In this document: positions 9,471 to 19,660 of the stretch, in pieces
How the letters are laid out: each line of letters starts with the position of its first letter
How positions within the stretch are numbered: position 1 is the stretch's first letter
Source: Sabethes cyaneus
Taxonomy: Eukaryota; Arthropoda; Insecta; Diptera; Culicidae
Assembly (NCBI RefSeq): GCF_943734655.1
Contig: NC_071354.1
Coordinates: forward strand, 8,402,001 to 8,466,000
Reading direction: 5' to 3'
DNA: 64,000 nt
Translations under genes and position numbers: made by a program
The notes under the pieces: generated by a model
The model's input: the letters and a program-made list of their open reading frames with translations, nothing else
What the model was told of the DNA's origin: nothing
Databases searched by the model: none

Positions 9471-12400
9471 TTCAATTATACATATAAACATTTCACCAAA
9501 TGCATGGGGTGCATCGAAACGATGCAGAGATACTGCAAGTGACTGTGCGAGGACCCCCCCCCCCCCCCCTCCCTCGGTCCGCTTCTTGCCGCTAAGTGAG
9601 TACCGGTAAAGGTTGAAATACAGTACAGAATGAGTTCGGCATTGTACGTCGTTTTGCTAGGCTTACATCCAAGCCACCCACCCTTTGGACAAGGGAACCG
9701 ACCAAACTGAGAAACTGAGGATCCGACTTCAACAACGGCCGAAAGGATGATGATGCCAAGTGGACGGTCCAAGTGGCTGCAGTGACGAGTGCATCGTCGT
9801 GCATCAGGACTCCGACTCCGGCCTGTATGTATATCTACATATACAACGGTAATAATAATGCTCGAAGGAAAGGCGGCAGCAGGATCGGGATCGGGACGAC
9901 GGTTCGGAACGTGTGTGCATGTTTTTCTCCACCCGACTCGAGAGGATTCTCCTGTGGGTTGGTTCTGTTTTGCTTTCGGGGAGCGGCGACGGCGGCGGCG
10001 GCAGTGGACGACAAAACATGAACACGAGGGAGCATTAATATTTCGAAATGAAGCTCATTTGCATTTAAATAAGGTGCCAGGCAAAGTGGTACGAAATTAG
10101 ATCGTAGGCGGCTGTGGCGCCCGGCATGGAGTAGCCTAGTGTACAAGAGAGTGAGAAAACGAGAGTGTGAGCGAGAGTGGGTTCTTGTGTGAAATCCTCT
10201 TGGCCTGCTTTGTTGTTTGTGCTGCGCTGCGCTGCATTGTGGCGGGGGGTGGCGAAGGGAAAGCCCGGAAATGGGTAGACTAATTACTGTAACTAGATGA
10301 AATTCAACCGGAGCAGCGCTGGATCGGTGCAGTGGCGCCGCAAGGTCGGACGTCGCCGGCAAGCGGAAAGTCGGCAAGATATGGAAACAGACACGGAGCT
10401 GATTCGAACACGGACGGTCATTATACTCGACTTGCCGACTCGGTGGCCTGCTTTCGGGGCAGGCACCACTGCCGAGGCGACGAAGGAAGAAATTGCAAAC
10501 GTCTCACTCCGTTCCGTTTGCCGGTTTGTTCCTAATTTGGGTGCACCGTTTTGGTGGCGGTAGCAGCGACAGCAGCAGTTGCAATGTAGGTACCAATGGA
10601 AAGCACACACAGTTCGATGGCGATGGGTTCTCATTACCGGTCATACGGGCCTCACATGCATGCCCAACCCAACTCCAACAACTCCAACTCCCATTGGCGG
10701 CGGCGGCGGCGATGGCCGCTCGGGTGGTCGTGTTAGATTGTAATCGAAAACTTGCCTGCCCGGCAGATTTTCGAAACCCGGCGAGGAAGTCTTAATTCAA
10801 TAGCTGACGTGTCGTTACTGTGCGAGCAGGTGATGATGCGCCAGGCAGCAGTGGGTAAGGGCACCAGCGCAATGGAGCGAGGGGGGGGGCTTCATTAATG
10901 CAACCGTACCGAACGTTATTTAGACGAAATTAGCCGGATCGATTTTTGTTTGCTTGTGCTCCCGAAATCAAATAGCAGTAATTAAAAAGAAGGATAATAA
11001 AGTGGAAGAACAGGCTAATATTGAAACTCTTGACTATTCTTGATATTCTTGATTAGATTTTTTAATAGCCTGATACGCCAATAAACTTTGTGCAGAAATA
11101 TTAATTGCTTATTAGAGAAATGCATTTTGAAACTATACCATGTACTTAATAAATATTGTAAACACGTACTGTACGACTCCACCCTCCCCTAAGACGCCTT
11201 GTGCTGTGTTGCAGCAAACTGGCAACCTACGTGCCCAAAGGATGCCCAAAGTCTAATAAGCGAACGGAGTCGGAGTCGAAGAACTGCAGATTTTCATCGT
11301 TCGTTATTATAATGTATAGCCCTTTTATATAATTTCCACTGGCGTTGGCACACGCACACTGCTTCGATTGTGGGTGGAAAATTGTGTAAGCACCGAATGC
11401 ATCGCCACACACTCGACTCGACTCGACTCGGTCGGCTCAGCTGTTCTCGAGCTCTCCGAGCTCTTTCCTTCTGCCGGCCGATACAGTAGCGCAATCCTAG
11501 TAGGCTGAGGGCACACAAGCATACCGTACGGCACCGCACCGTGTTTCTGTTGTTCGTAGCAGCATAAAACAGACTGGGAGGCACGCACAGCACGCTCCCA
11601 TTCCCTACCCGGTTCGGTTCCCGACGAGGAAAAGGAAATTCACGCATATTACTTTGGGGGCTACGAAGGCGACGAGCCACGTCAATTTCAATCATGCTCA
11701 GCCACACTAGCTAGAGTCCGAATTCGTTTGTCGAATGTCGAACCAAAGGAGGCTGAGATTACATTTTGCGGTGATGTTTTACTGTTACTATGGATAAGAA
11801 TCTTCTGGGTGGAGACTATTTTAATACTAAGTTACATTACAAAATGGCTAGTAAATGAAAGAATTAACAATAAGTTTTCTTTCTTTTTCTTTCAGGTGAG
11901 TGACCCATTTTTTGGAGATCATTAGGCATTACCTTGACACTTGACATGATCACTTATGGTAAGTTGACGATGTTTTGAATAATTTAGAAAGTGTACTGTT
12001 CTAAATTTTGCTAACAATCAACCAGTCGATAGCAATCCTCCGTCCTTACGTGACATTGATTGTCTTAATAAGATGTAGTCCGAAAATTACGACACAATAA
12101 ACTGAAACGTTTTATAAACTTGAGCTTTTCAGAATTATAGTGGCTTATTGACGATTTTGATCGAAAGAGATGAGAACAAAAAACAGAATACGTTGGAACA
12201 AAATATTTGACTTCTACACGTTAAAGCTTTTCATCTGATACTCATATTGTGGGATTTCTACATTATTTCCAATCATATGACACCATTTTCAGAAAATCGG
12301 AAGACTTCTTAGTTATGAGATATAATGACGGGTGAGACCAGTGCAATGTAGCAAATCGAGCGAGAAGCAAACGATGCCTGCTCTAACGCGAGCAAGTATG

Positions 12401-12880
12401 AGAAGCATAGCATCCACCGCTTACTCCACTGACGCAAGCGTACAACAAACAACAACCTATTCTGTGTGTTTACATTCAGCGATCTACACACTCGTGAAAG
12501 CCCAGCCTCGTAGCATCTTTCTGCACAGCCCACTCACGAAACTAACAACTGGTGAGCAGCCAGCTGCCTGCAAAGGCTAGCGGTATGCTGGGATACAGAA
12601 TTTGCATTACTTTCTCTTTCTTGTTCGTCTTACGCTTTCTTATCGTCCCTTACCGCCATCGACATGCGGGCGAGAATGCGAACCCTCGCGAGCAATCGAT
12701 TGCAGCTGCTCGGGCTGCCGTGACTGTTAGCTTAATACACACTCGCAAAAACTAGTACAGTTGATGAATAAATAAGAGCGAAAGCCCGAAAGAGAAAGTT
12801 CGTTACAACGAGAACGTGTGTACGAAAAAATTAGACCACACAAGTGTGAGTTTTGTTAAAATATTTTCTTTTGCCAATGT
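9471..12880. other. non-repetitive GC-richer island 1 (candidate regulatory DNA)
   Basis: It lacks the arrays and TE fragments that fill the rest of the window. Overlapping open frames on both strands are low-complexity and mutually contradictory, so no exon is called. An AT-rich cluster at 10035-10075 contains ATTTGCATTTAAAT (POU/octamer-like) beside CATTAATATTT, and 10275-10290 has CTAATTACTG. Simple repeats include 16 C at 9554-9569, (GGC)n near 9988-10000 and (ACTCG)n near 11410-11430. Regulatory function is inferred from context only. Confidence 0.4.
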
Positions 12881-12883
12881 TCC

Positions 12884-13035
12884 CGGCCCCAAGCACATCT
12901 TCATGGAAATTTTCACGCCGGCCCCAAGCACATCTTCATGGAAATTTTCACGCCGGTCGGTTCAATAGCTTCCGAGTCTATAAGGGCCATACAGACAGAC
13001 ACACAGAAAGAAATTCATTTGAGATCAGAGTGGCA
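12884..13035 (+). repeat. diverged family A tail with a 35-bp duplication
   Basis: Two tandem copies of a 35-bp segment (CGGCCCCAAGCACATCTTCA plus 15 bp) lead into TTTTCACGCCGGTCGGTTCA and ACAGACAGACACACAG. This matches the 3' tail of family A at 1100-1190. Confidence 0.65.
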
Positions 13036-13339
13036 AATGTACATTGGTATGAATAAATCGCATATTTTGACCAAACTTGGTGTTTTAATATATTCACTTG
13101 TTGAATCACTTTATACCCTGCACTTTAGAACTTAAAAATCAATTTTAACAGTCGTTTTCTAAAAAAACCGTATAATGTTAATATATTAGAAACTTCCCAG
13201 TTTGGCCTGCTTTTGGAGTAAAACAGCAACAGCAAGTAAAATAACATGTTCCTATAGACACGAACGCGGACTTAACATACGACTACGAACGTACGTCACA
13301 TACCTCACCCTTTCCGTAAAATTTAATTTAGGACAAAAT
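13036..13339. other. unassigned spacer
   Basis: Nothing recognisable on either strand. Confidence 0.5.
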
Positions 13340-13690
13340 AATTTCTGTAACCCAGAAGCCGTAGTCTTAAGCCCAATTTAAACTTTCTTTCCAGTTCAAA
13401 TTGAATTCTAATTTGAAGCCCAATTGCAGCACCGATTTCGAGTCCAATTTTAAGTCTAGTTTAAGGTCCAATTCCAAACATAATTCAGAGAAAAATTTAA
13501 ATCCAATCTCAGTTCCTATTTTAAGTTTAATTTCAAATTTAATTTCATGTCCATTGCCATGAACATGAATTTTAAGACTGATTTAAACTTCGATTTGAGG
13601 TTCAATTTTAGGTAGAATTTCAAGTCTAGTTTAAAATCCATTTTAAAACTAATTCTTTTCCACTTTTAAGTTCAATTTTAGGTTAGCTGA
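13340..13690 (+). repeat. 12-bp AATTTCAAGTCC-type array, block 3
   Basis: Short block in the same plus orientation (AATTTCAAGTCTAG, AATTGAATTC and similar). Confidence 0.75.
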
Positions 13691-13979
13691 TGGTAGAAAA
13701 CTCCAAAGCAAAGTCGGAAAATTATGGTCTGTCACGTGGATTTTTTCAATTTCTTATCTTTAAATGATAAAATTTTCATGATAACATTCTTTGTTGTTCT
13801 TGAATTAAAGCTGGAAAACTCTGTTTTCCTGAATATTTATCTAATTCAAAAGTTCAAATCTTATAAACCAAACAGTACGCTGTACGAGCAAACAGATTCT
13901 TATGAAAATGTTAGTAAATTTCCTTAGCATATATTAACAGATGGATTCCGATGGATCTAGAGGCAGTCTGTCTTCTGCG
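13691..13979. other. unassigned spacer between two array types
   Basis: AT-rich and not repeated elsewhere in the window as far as I can see. Confidence 0.4.
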
Positions 13980-14870
13980 GCTTTTCAGAAAAAGAAGTGA
14001 AAAAGAAAAATGAAACAGAAGGGGATAAAAAACGGAAAAGAGCACGAAGAAAAACGTGAAAATAAGTAGATGGGGAATGGGTTAGAAAAAGAAGAAAAAA
14101 TAATTAGAACTGGCATGAACAAAAAAATAAAACGGAAGATAAAACGTGACAGAATGGGAAGGAAAACAGTTTCATGTCCCGGAGAGATAAATTAAAAAGA
14201 AGGAAATGGGAGAACAAAATAGGGAAAACGAGGAGAGTGGACAGAAAAAGATAAATAATTGAAAAGGAAAGAAGAAACCCTGGACTGAAAAAGGAAAGAA
14301 GAAAAAAACTAAAGAAAAGAGGACGAAAAACGAGATACAATAGAGGAAAAGAAGAGACAACAGAAAAAAAGAAAAAAAGAAGACAAAAGAGCAAAACCGA
14401 AGAGGAAAGAGAAAAAAGGGAGACAAAAACAGAATAAAAAGACAGAAAAGATAAAAACGGGGGTTCAAAAAGAGGAAAACGGCACAGACTAAGATGTAAA
14501 TCGACAAGAAGAAGAGATAAAAAAATAGAAATACGAAAACAAAAAACAGAGGAAAAAGGGAAGAGAAAAGACTGAAAACCTGAAAAATAAGTAAACGGCA
14601 AAGACGTGACAGAAAGGCATGAGGAAAAACAGGATTGAAATAAGTAAAAATTAAACAGGTACGAAGAAAAACGAAACAATGAAATAGGAAGTACGGGACA
14701 GAAAAAAGGAAAACGAGAGAAAAACAGGAAAAACGGATGGAAAGTGAGAGCAAAACCCAAGAAAAAGGAGCAAGACTCGGAAATAAAGTGGAAAAATGGG
14801 ACTAGTAAAAAGAAAACGCGGGACAGACAAGAGATAAAACTTGTGAGAAAGTAAGACGAAAAATGTCATC
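13980..14870 (+). repeat. purine-rich degenerate array, copy 1
   Basis: About 890 bp of nearly pure A/G on the plus strand (GGAAAACGAGGAGAG-like words) with weak periodicity. The minus strand therefore has long open frames (218 and 193 codons) made almost wholly of Phe, Leu and Ser. They lack any domain and overlap each other, so they are composition artefacts. Such a strand-asymmetric tract could form triplex DNA. The same block type precedes a 12-bp array at 18545. Confidence 0.8.
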
Positions 14871-15214
14871 TATAATTTCAAGTAAAACTTCGTATCTAAT
14901 TTCGTTAGTCCAAATGCAAGTCTACTTTAAAGTCTAATGATAAGTTCAATTTCAAGTTCAATTCCATGTCCAATTTTATGCTCAGCCCAGACTTAAAGTC
15001 TAGTTTAACTCGAGTTTTATGATCAATTTAAAGTCAAATATAAAATCTGATTTCAACTACAATTTCAATTCCCAATTCCAAGTCTAAATCAATTCCAATA
15101 TCAAAGAAAAACTTTAAATTTTGTTTAAGTTTCATATCCAATTGCATGTAAAACTTCCAATCCAAATTAGAAACCTAATTTTAAATCCGACTTTAAGTCT
15201 AATTTGATTTAATT
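14871..15214 (+). repeat. 12-bp AATTTCAAGTCC-type array, block 4
   Basis: Diverged 12-bp units joining the purine-rich block to the 3' end of an RTE-like fragment. The same order is seen at 18479-19275. Confidence 0.8.
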
Positions 15215-16190
15215 TGTCTAAATGCCTTCTAAACCTGTAACCTTAGCCATAGCCTGTGAAAAGATACATGTTGGCATGTTCTTCAACTCTTCACTTCCAA
15301 ATGTACTTCTGCCAGTCGGGGTGGCTCTTGCCGTATCAAGAATTCCTCTCCGTTGTACCAATTGTGCCAATTTGTTGCACGTCTCGACACACGCAAGTCG
15401 GCTTCAACCTGGCCCAGCCATCTAGCACGTTGGGCCCCTCTATTGCTGGTGCCGGTGGGATTCCTGAAGAGAACGGAATTCACTACGCAGTCGTCCGGCA
15501 TCCTTGCGACGTGGTCGGTTCACCGTAGTCTCCCAACTTTCGCCAGGTATACGATGGGAATCTCTCCAAGTAATGCCTGCAACTCGTGGTTCATACGCCT
15601 ACGCCACTCTCTGCTGTCTGTTTGTACTCCGCCAAAAATAGTCCGCAACACCTTTCAAATACGGCAAGTGCACGAATGTCTTCCGTAAGCAAAGTTACTG
15701 TCTCAAGTCTGTAGGGGATTACCGGTCTGATTAGCGTTTTGTACATTATCAGTTTTGTGCGGCGGCGACTGCTCCTTGGTCGAAGCGTATTTGCAGAGGG
15801 AAAAGTATGCTCGATTTCCAGCTTGAATGCATCGTTGAATCTCTTTCCTCGTATTATTGTCGACGGTGACCAGAGAACACAAATACTACGTTTTTAGTCT
15901 GGCGTAGATTGCTTCGTCTGCATTTCGATGCCCGCTCTCCGGATCCTTCAACAGCGATGTTGAAAAACATACAGGACAGTCCATTCTCTTGCCGCAACCC
16001 TCTGCGCGATTCGAAAGGATTCGAAAGCGCCCCCGAAACACGTACGTATCAGATTATTCGCTCCAGGGTACCTTTGGGCAGCCGCGTCAGTTTGTCCAGA
16101 AAACCGTACTCGTGTATTATTTGCCATAGCCTGTTGCGCTCGACTGTATCGTATGCTGCCCTGAAATCCAATAATTATTGAAATAAATCC
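15215..16190 (-). pseudogene. RTE-like LINE, RT to C-terminus, degenerate
   Basis: Read on the minus strand, the fragment opens with LDFRAAYDTVERNRLW (RT block with a catalytic Asp) near 16180-16130. It continues with QAGNRAYFSLCKY near 15800 and ends with the C-terminal conserved region GHVARMPDD-like ... RGAQRARWLGQVEADL (about 15510-15380). Several stops and frame changes break it, and the FADD-type active site is not visible. Past the stop come about 70 bp (15215-15285) that recur at 19195-19275, then the 12-bp array. In an intact element the protein would copy its own RNA at a nicked target. RTE as the clade is inferred from motif wording; a related AP-endonuclease LINE is possible. Confidence 0.7.
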
Positions 16191-16444
16191 TCCAATTAAG
16201 GTTCGTTCAAAAATTTTCTGTCGATCGCAACTGGGGGACGCTGAGAGGGTTTGTGATCTTCGGTACAACGTTTATCTTCTGCCAGTCCACCTCCTCCAGT
16301 GATCTCTTGGCATAATGGCCGACAACCAGGTCCGACTAAAGAGACAACATCTTCCTTCTCGTGATACTTTTTGATGAACGCGGTAACTTCCGACAGGCGT
16401 TTCGTAGTATAACGTAAAAAGCATACGTTAAAAAGTTATCGAAG
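16191..16444 (-). other. possible 5' extension of the RTE-like fragment
   Basis: Minus-strand translation gives no clear RT motif. The segment lies between the RT fragment and an unrelated plus-strand transposase piece. Confidence 0.3.
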
Positions 16445-16759
16445 ATGGAACGCGAGAGATGTGAAATTCGGCACATTTACGCTGAAAACGCAATGTGGTC
16501 AGGAGGAATAGGCCTCAAGGCTCTCAAACTTCCAAAATGGATTGTAAATACCGTACTCAAACGTTACCCAGAAACTTTGAAGTAGAATTGGAACTTTTGA
16601 CCGGAAACTCCGGCGAAGATCATCAGAGCAGTTCGAAATAATCCTGGAATCTACGGAAGTGACTTGGCGAAAAGATTCACTGTGACGCACCGTACAGTTC
16701 GGCGGATCTGTATGCGAGAAGGATTTTGGTGGCAAACATTCCAACATAACGCATTGTAG
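16445..16759 (+). pseudogene. Tc1/mariner-type transposase, N-terminal DNA-binding part
   Basis: Two frames together form the bipartite helix-turn-helix region. An ATG at 16445 opens 46 codons with the pattern MERERCEIRHIYAE ... LKLPKWIVNTVLKRY (first HTH), closed by TAG at 16583. A shifted frame from 16610 to 16759 gives PAKIIRAVRNNPGIYGSDLA and VTHRTVRRICMREGF (second HTH). These are typical of transposases that bind terminal inverted repeats. The catalytic DDE/D domain is absent, so this is a frameshifted 5' remnant. I see no terminal repeats around it. It lies just beyond the RTE-like fragment and is transcribed in the opposite sense. Confidence 0.7.
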
Positions 16760-17094
16760 TGATATGTTGAACAGTAGGCGTGACCAGGGCTTCGACCGAT
16801 CCTTTTTTTCTACCGCAGTCACACCAACGCGCATTCAAGTTCACACCGTCCGTTTAGAGGTGGAATACGAACGCTATGCATAACACAACTGGCAGTTTGC
16901 TCAGTCAAACGCCGATCGCACGCTGCAGAACGACCGCGCTCTAAAATTTGTTGACATTTTTGTTTCGATCAAGTTGCCTTTACCGTTTGGAGCAGCGAAT
17001 GACTGCAAAACAGTCAAATGATTGGCAATCACCACGCTAACGAAAAACAACCGCACAATCGTATGATTCAATACTACAAAAAAACAACCACTAC
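16760..17094. other. unassigned spacer
   Basis: No domain or repeat recognised. Confidence 0.4.
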
Positions 17095-17215
17095 ATGTGC
17101 ATGGAAGAAGTCGGTCGGACTCCGTCCAATACAAACGAATATTTTGCTTTCGTCGGACCGACGTCCGGGTGACAAACTATTACTGTGAGCAGCCGATTTG
17201 GAGACAAAAAGAGAA
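17095..17215. repeat. dispersed repeat E, copy 1
   Basis: TTTTGCTTTCGTCGGACCGA and GGGTGACAAACTATTA closely match 54040-54085. The extent beyond about 100 bp is unclear. It could be an LTR end or a MITE end. Confidence 0.5.
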
Positions 17216-17825
17216 ACGAAAAAATACGTCACCGTATGCTTCCAGTCAGTTTGCAGTTTATATTCTCAAAGCGCAAAGCAAAACGGGAGATTGACTGTTT
17301 GCTTCTGCAGAGATGCCGCATGAATTGTAAGACGGCAGCAGCGCAAGCGGGAGATTGACTGGATTCAAAAAAACAGTCAAATGATCGTTCAAAAAGCGGA
17401 GTTTGAATGCGGAAAGTTCGCATTCACGGCAGTCACATTCAACTTGCGATCCCTTTTCAAGCCCTGGGCGTGACAGACCATCGCCTTGACGAAGCCCTCT
17501 AAACACATCACTGTGTACCATTCATCGTAGATTGAATCAGTTTGATGAGCTTTTTGTCTGTAAGGACTCATCACTGCGACCAGTAACGTTTGATCTATTG
17601 TAATATCGCCCGGGTGTTTGCTGTATAACCCGCACTGCATTTATTTTTGCTATAATCGCTATTGATTGAGCGATATGCTTATTAAATCTTTTATGCGTGC
17701 TTGTGTGTAATTGGGCACCCTTCCTTCAATGTTTTTCTCTACTTTACCCACCTCGTTCCACATGACAGTGCACAGTCCCCAGTTATAGCTATCCCTGGCG
17801 TGGCAAAACCAGTGCATTCTACTGC
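17216..17825. other. unassigned spacer with a short internal duplication
   Basis: CGGGAGATTGACTG occurs at about 17283 and again near 17349, along with CAGTCAAATGATCG-like words. No coding support. Confidence 0.4.
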
Positions 17826-18027
17826 AAGGGTTTCATTTTTGCACTATCAATAGGCCATATCGGGATAATATAGAATTCAGCATGAAGGAAGGGTGATGAG
17901 GGGCCTGAGAATAAACCCATGCTAAAGTCACTTTGACGTCGAATGGCCTGATTCTACTAAGACTCGAGCCCACGACCATTCGCTTGTCAAAGCAGACTTG
18001 GTAACCTTGCGGCTACAGAGCCCCCAC
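17826..18027 (-). mobile_element. SINE family A, copy 3 (head plus body)
   Basis: On the reverse strand it runs from GTGGGGGCTCTGTAGCCGCA through the B-box-like GGGCTCGAGTCTTAG to CAGGCCATTCGACGTCA. It then continues into the body also seen at 6193-6330 and ends near ATTATCCCGATATGGCC. This is the copy that ties the head at 5254 to the body at 6193. Confidence 0.7.
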
Positions 18028-18044
18028 GTTTGATGAACTTCCTG

Positions 18045-18271
18045 TGTAAGCTGTTTTCGTCCATGATTTTTCATAGTTCTTTCCGATCGACGGTATCATA
18101 TGTTGCTTTGAAATCAACGAACACATAGTGCGTGGCAACTCTGTAGTCACTGCCCGTTTGGAGGATCTGCCATAGTGTAAATGTTTGATTCATTGTTAAC
18201 AGTCCTGCGACGAAACCGGCTTGATGAGTTCCCATAAATCGGTTCGCAAGTGGTGATAAATTTCTTTTCAC
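18045..18271 (-). pseudogene. RTE-like RT fragment (fingers region)
   Basis: The minus-strand frame reads HQAGFVAGLLTMNQTFTLW, then QILQTGSDYRVATHYVFVDF, then KATYDTVDRKEL. This is the conserved stretch GF..GRST.DQ.F.LRQI ... FIDFKAAYD of RTE-type and related LINE reverse transcriptases. The Asp of DFKATYD is present, while the Arg of the usual GRST is lost (GLLT). It overlaps in content with the 24150 copy and adjoins a SINE. The next features along the minus strand do not include the catalytic YADD or FADD block, so it is a truncated relic. Confidence 0.75.
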
Positions 18272-18478
18272 TAGTCCTTAAATGCAATGGCAAAAGTGCG
18301 CACACAGAAAGGATCAACTTACAACCGAACACTACAGCTGTAGCGGGCTTTTCTGACACAGGTATTAAATTCGCTTAGGTTTAATCGTCTAGCAATAAAG
18401 AATTTGCGATCTGTTGGGCCAGGAAATATTTGTCTTTTTTTCTGGCTCACTTCCCTAACACAGACATCAAATTGTTTT
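18272..18478. other. unassigned spacer
   Basis: No recognised feature. Confidence 0.4.
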
Positions 18479-19275
18479 TTTTTTTGGAATGACACTCTAT
18501 CTAGCCAAATCTTGCCGTAAGACGTAGTTCTACATCAAAACCAGACAAATTAAGAGAAAAAAATGAGATAGAAAAGTAGGCAAAGAAAAAGAGAAAATAT
18601 GGGAGCAGGAGAATGGAGCAACGAGAACAGAAAAAGGAAAAACAAGAGATAAAAAGCAAAACCGGAAAAGAAAGGGAGCCAGAAACAGAATAAAAGACAG
18701 AAAAGACGAAGAAAACGAAACAGTTGAAGATGTTAAACGAAATAAAAGAGATTTAAAGAGATAGTAAAAGACGAAAACTGGAAATGAAAAAGAAGGCAAA
18801 AGGGAAGGGAAAAGCCTGAAAACGGAGACGAAAATAACAAAAAACAAGTGAAAAGTATGAGGAAAAACAGGACAGATAAAATTTCAAGCTCAGACTAGTC
18901 CAAATTCAAGCCTAATTTATAGTTCAACGTCAAGTTCAATTGCATATCCAATTTTAAACGCAATTTTAAGTGTAATCAAACTCGAATTTTGGGATCAATT
19001 TCAAGTCAAATTTAAACCCTGATTTTAAGCCCAATTTCAAGTACAATTTCAATCCAAATTTTGAGTTAAATTTCCACTTTAATTTCCATACCAATTTAAA
19101 AAAAACTATAAATTGTTTCATAGTCAATTCCAAGTAAAACTTCCAGTCCAAATTAGAAGTCTAATTTTAAATCCAATTTATAGTTCAATTTCCAGACTAA
19201 TAAATGACTTCTACATCCGGAACCTTAGTCATAACCTATAAAAAGATGAATATCAGTATGTTCTTCGGCCTATTC
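18479..19275 (-). mobile_element. composite array element: purine block plus 12-bp array with conserved ends
   Basis: In minus orientation the order is a tail segment (19195-19275: GAACATACTGATATTCATC, GGTTATGACTAAGGTTCC), a 12-bp array (18880-19195), a pyrimidine-rich block (18545-18875) and an end segment (18479-18540: TAGAACTACGTCTTACGGCA then GAGTGTCATTCCAAAAAA). The first three parts recur in the same order at 15290-13980. The end segment recurs at 39167 and 42956 after TTTTCGAC arrays. The array is therefore embedded in a larger dispersed unit. Confidence 0.65.
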
Positions 19276-19319
19276 GTGGCCTTGGAAATCCGCTGTTTGT
19301 CCGTTTTGGCTGCAAATGT

Positions 19320-19430
19320 TTTTAACTGATGTCTTCAGCCGCTCCTTCTGGCCGCAATCTAACTGATCAGACATGGTCGGCCTCGGCGGACCTTCTGCAT
19401 AAAAATGTACATTTATAGGTCAGGTCAGGT
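19320..19430 (-). pseudogene. possible transposase scrap related to 27716-27960
   Basis: GCATAAAAATGTACATTTATAGGTC matches GCATAGAAATGTTCATTTCT-like sequence at 27800. The adjoining CCGCTCCTTCTGGCC-like words also resemble that fragment. It is too short for a protein-level call. Confidence 0.3.
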
Positions 19431-19550
19431 CATTCTTCTTCTCTCGCCTATTTTCATCTCTTCGGAGGTCGCTCAGTACCTTCGGGTGTAATTATAAATG
19501 GAACACACCTTATTATACCCACTCGAGGCTCCGCCTAAATACCACGCATA

Positions 19551-19658
19551 CCCAAGCAACAATGGAAGTTTTATTGTACTTTTATGGTGGTCTTCAAGGC
19601 CAATTTTGGTCTTAAATGCCATCATAAGAGTGTAATAAAACCCAAATTGTTACTTGGG
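19551..19658. mobile_element. 108-bp MITE (family F), copy 1
   Basis: It starts CCCAAGCAACAATGG, ends TTGTTACTTGGG and is flanked by TA on both sides. The interior is partly palindromic (AGTTTTATTGTACTTTTATG against CATAAGAGTGTAATAAAAC). A copy of the same 108-bp length lies at 56760-56867, and a diverged one at 24986-25090. Confidence 0.7.
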
Positions 19659-19660
19659 TA

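Noticed and set aside
9835..10377. 180-codon minus-strand frame in island 1
   Set aside because: Low-complexity (Pro/Ala/Arg/His-rich), overlapped by competing frames on both strands, with no splice or start context that favours it.
14104..14760. 218- and 193-codon minus-strand frames resembling membrane proteins
   Set aside because: They arise from a purine-rich array. Phe/Leu/Ser content is imposed by composition, and the two frames overlap out of phase.
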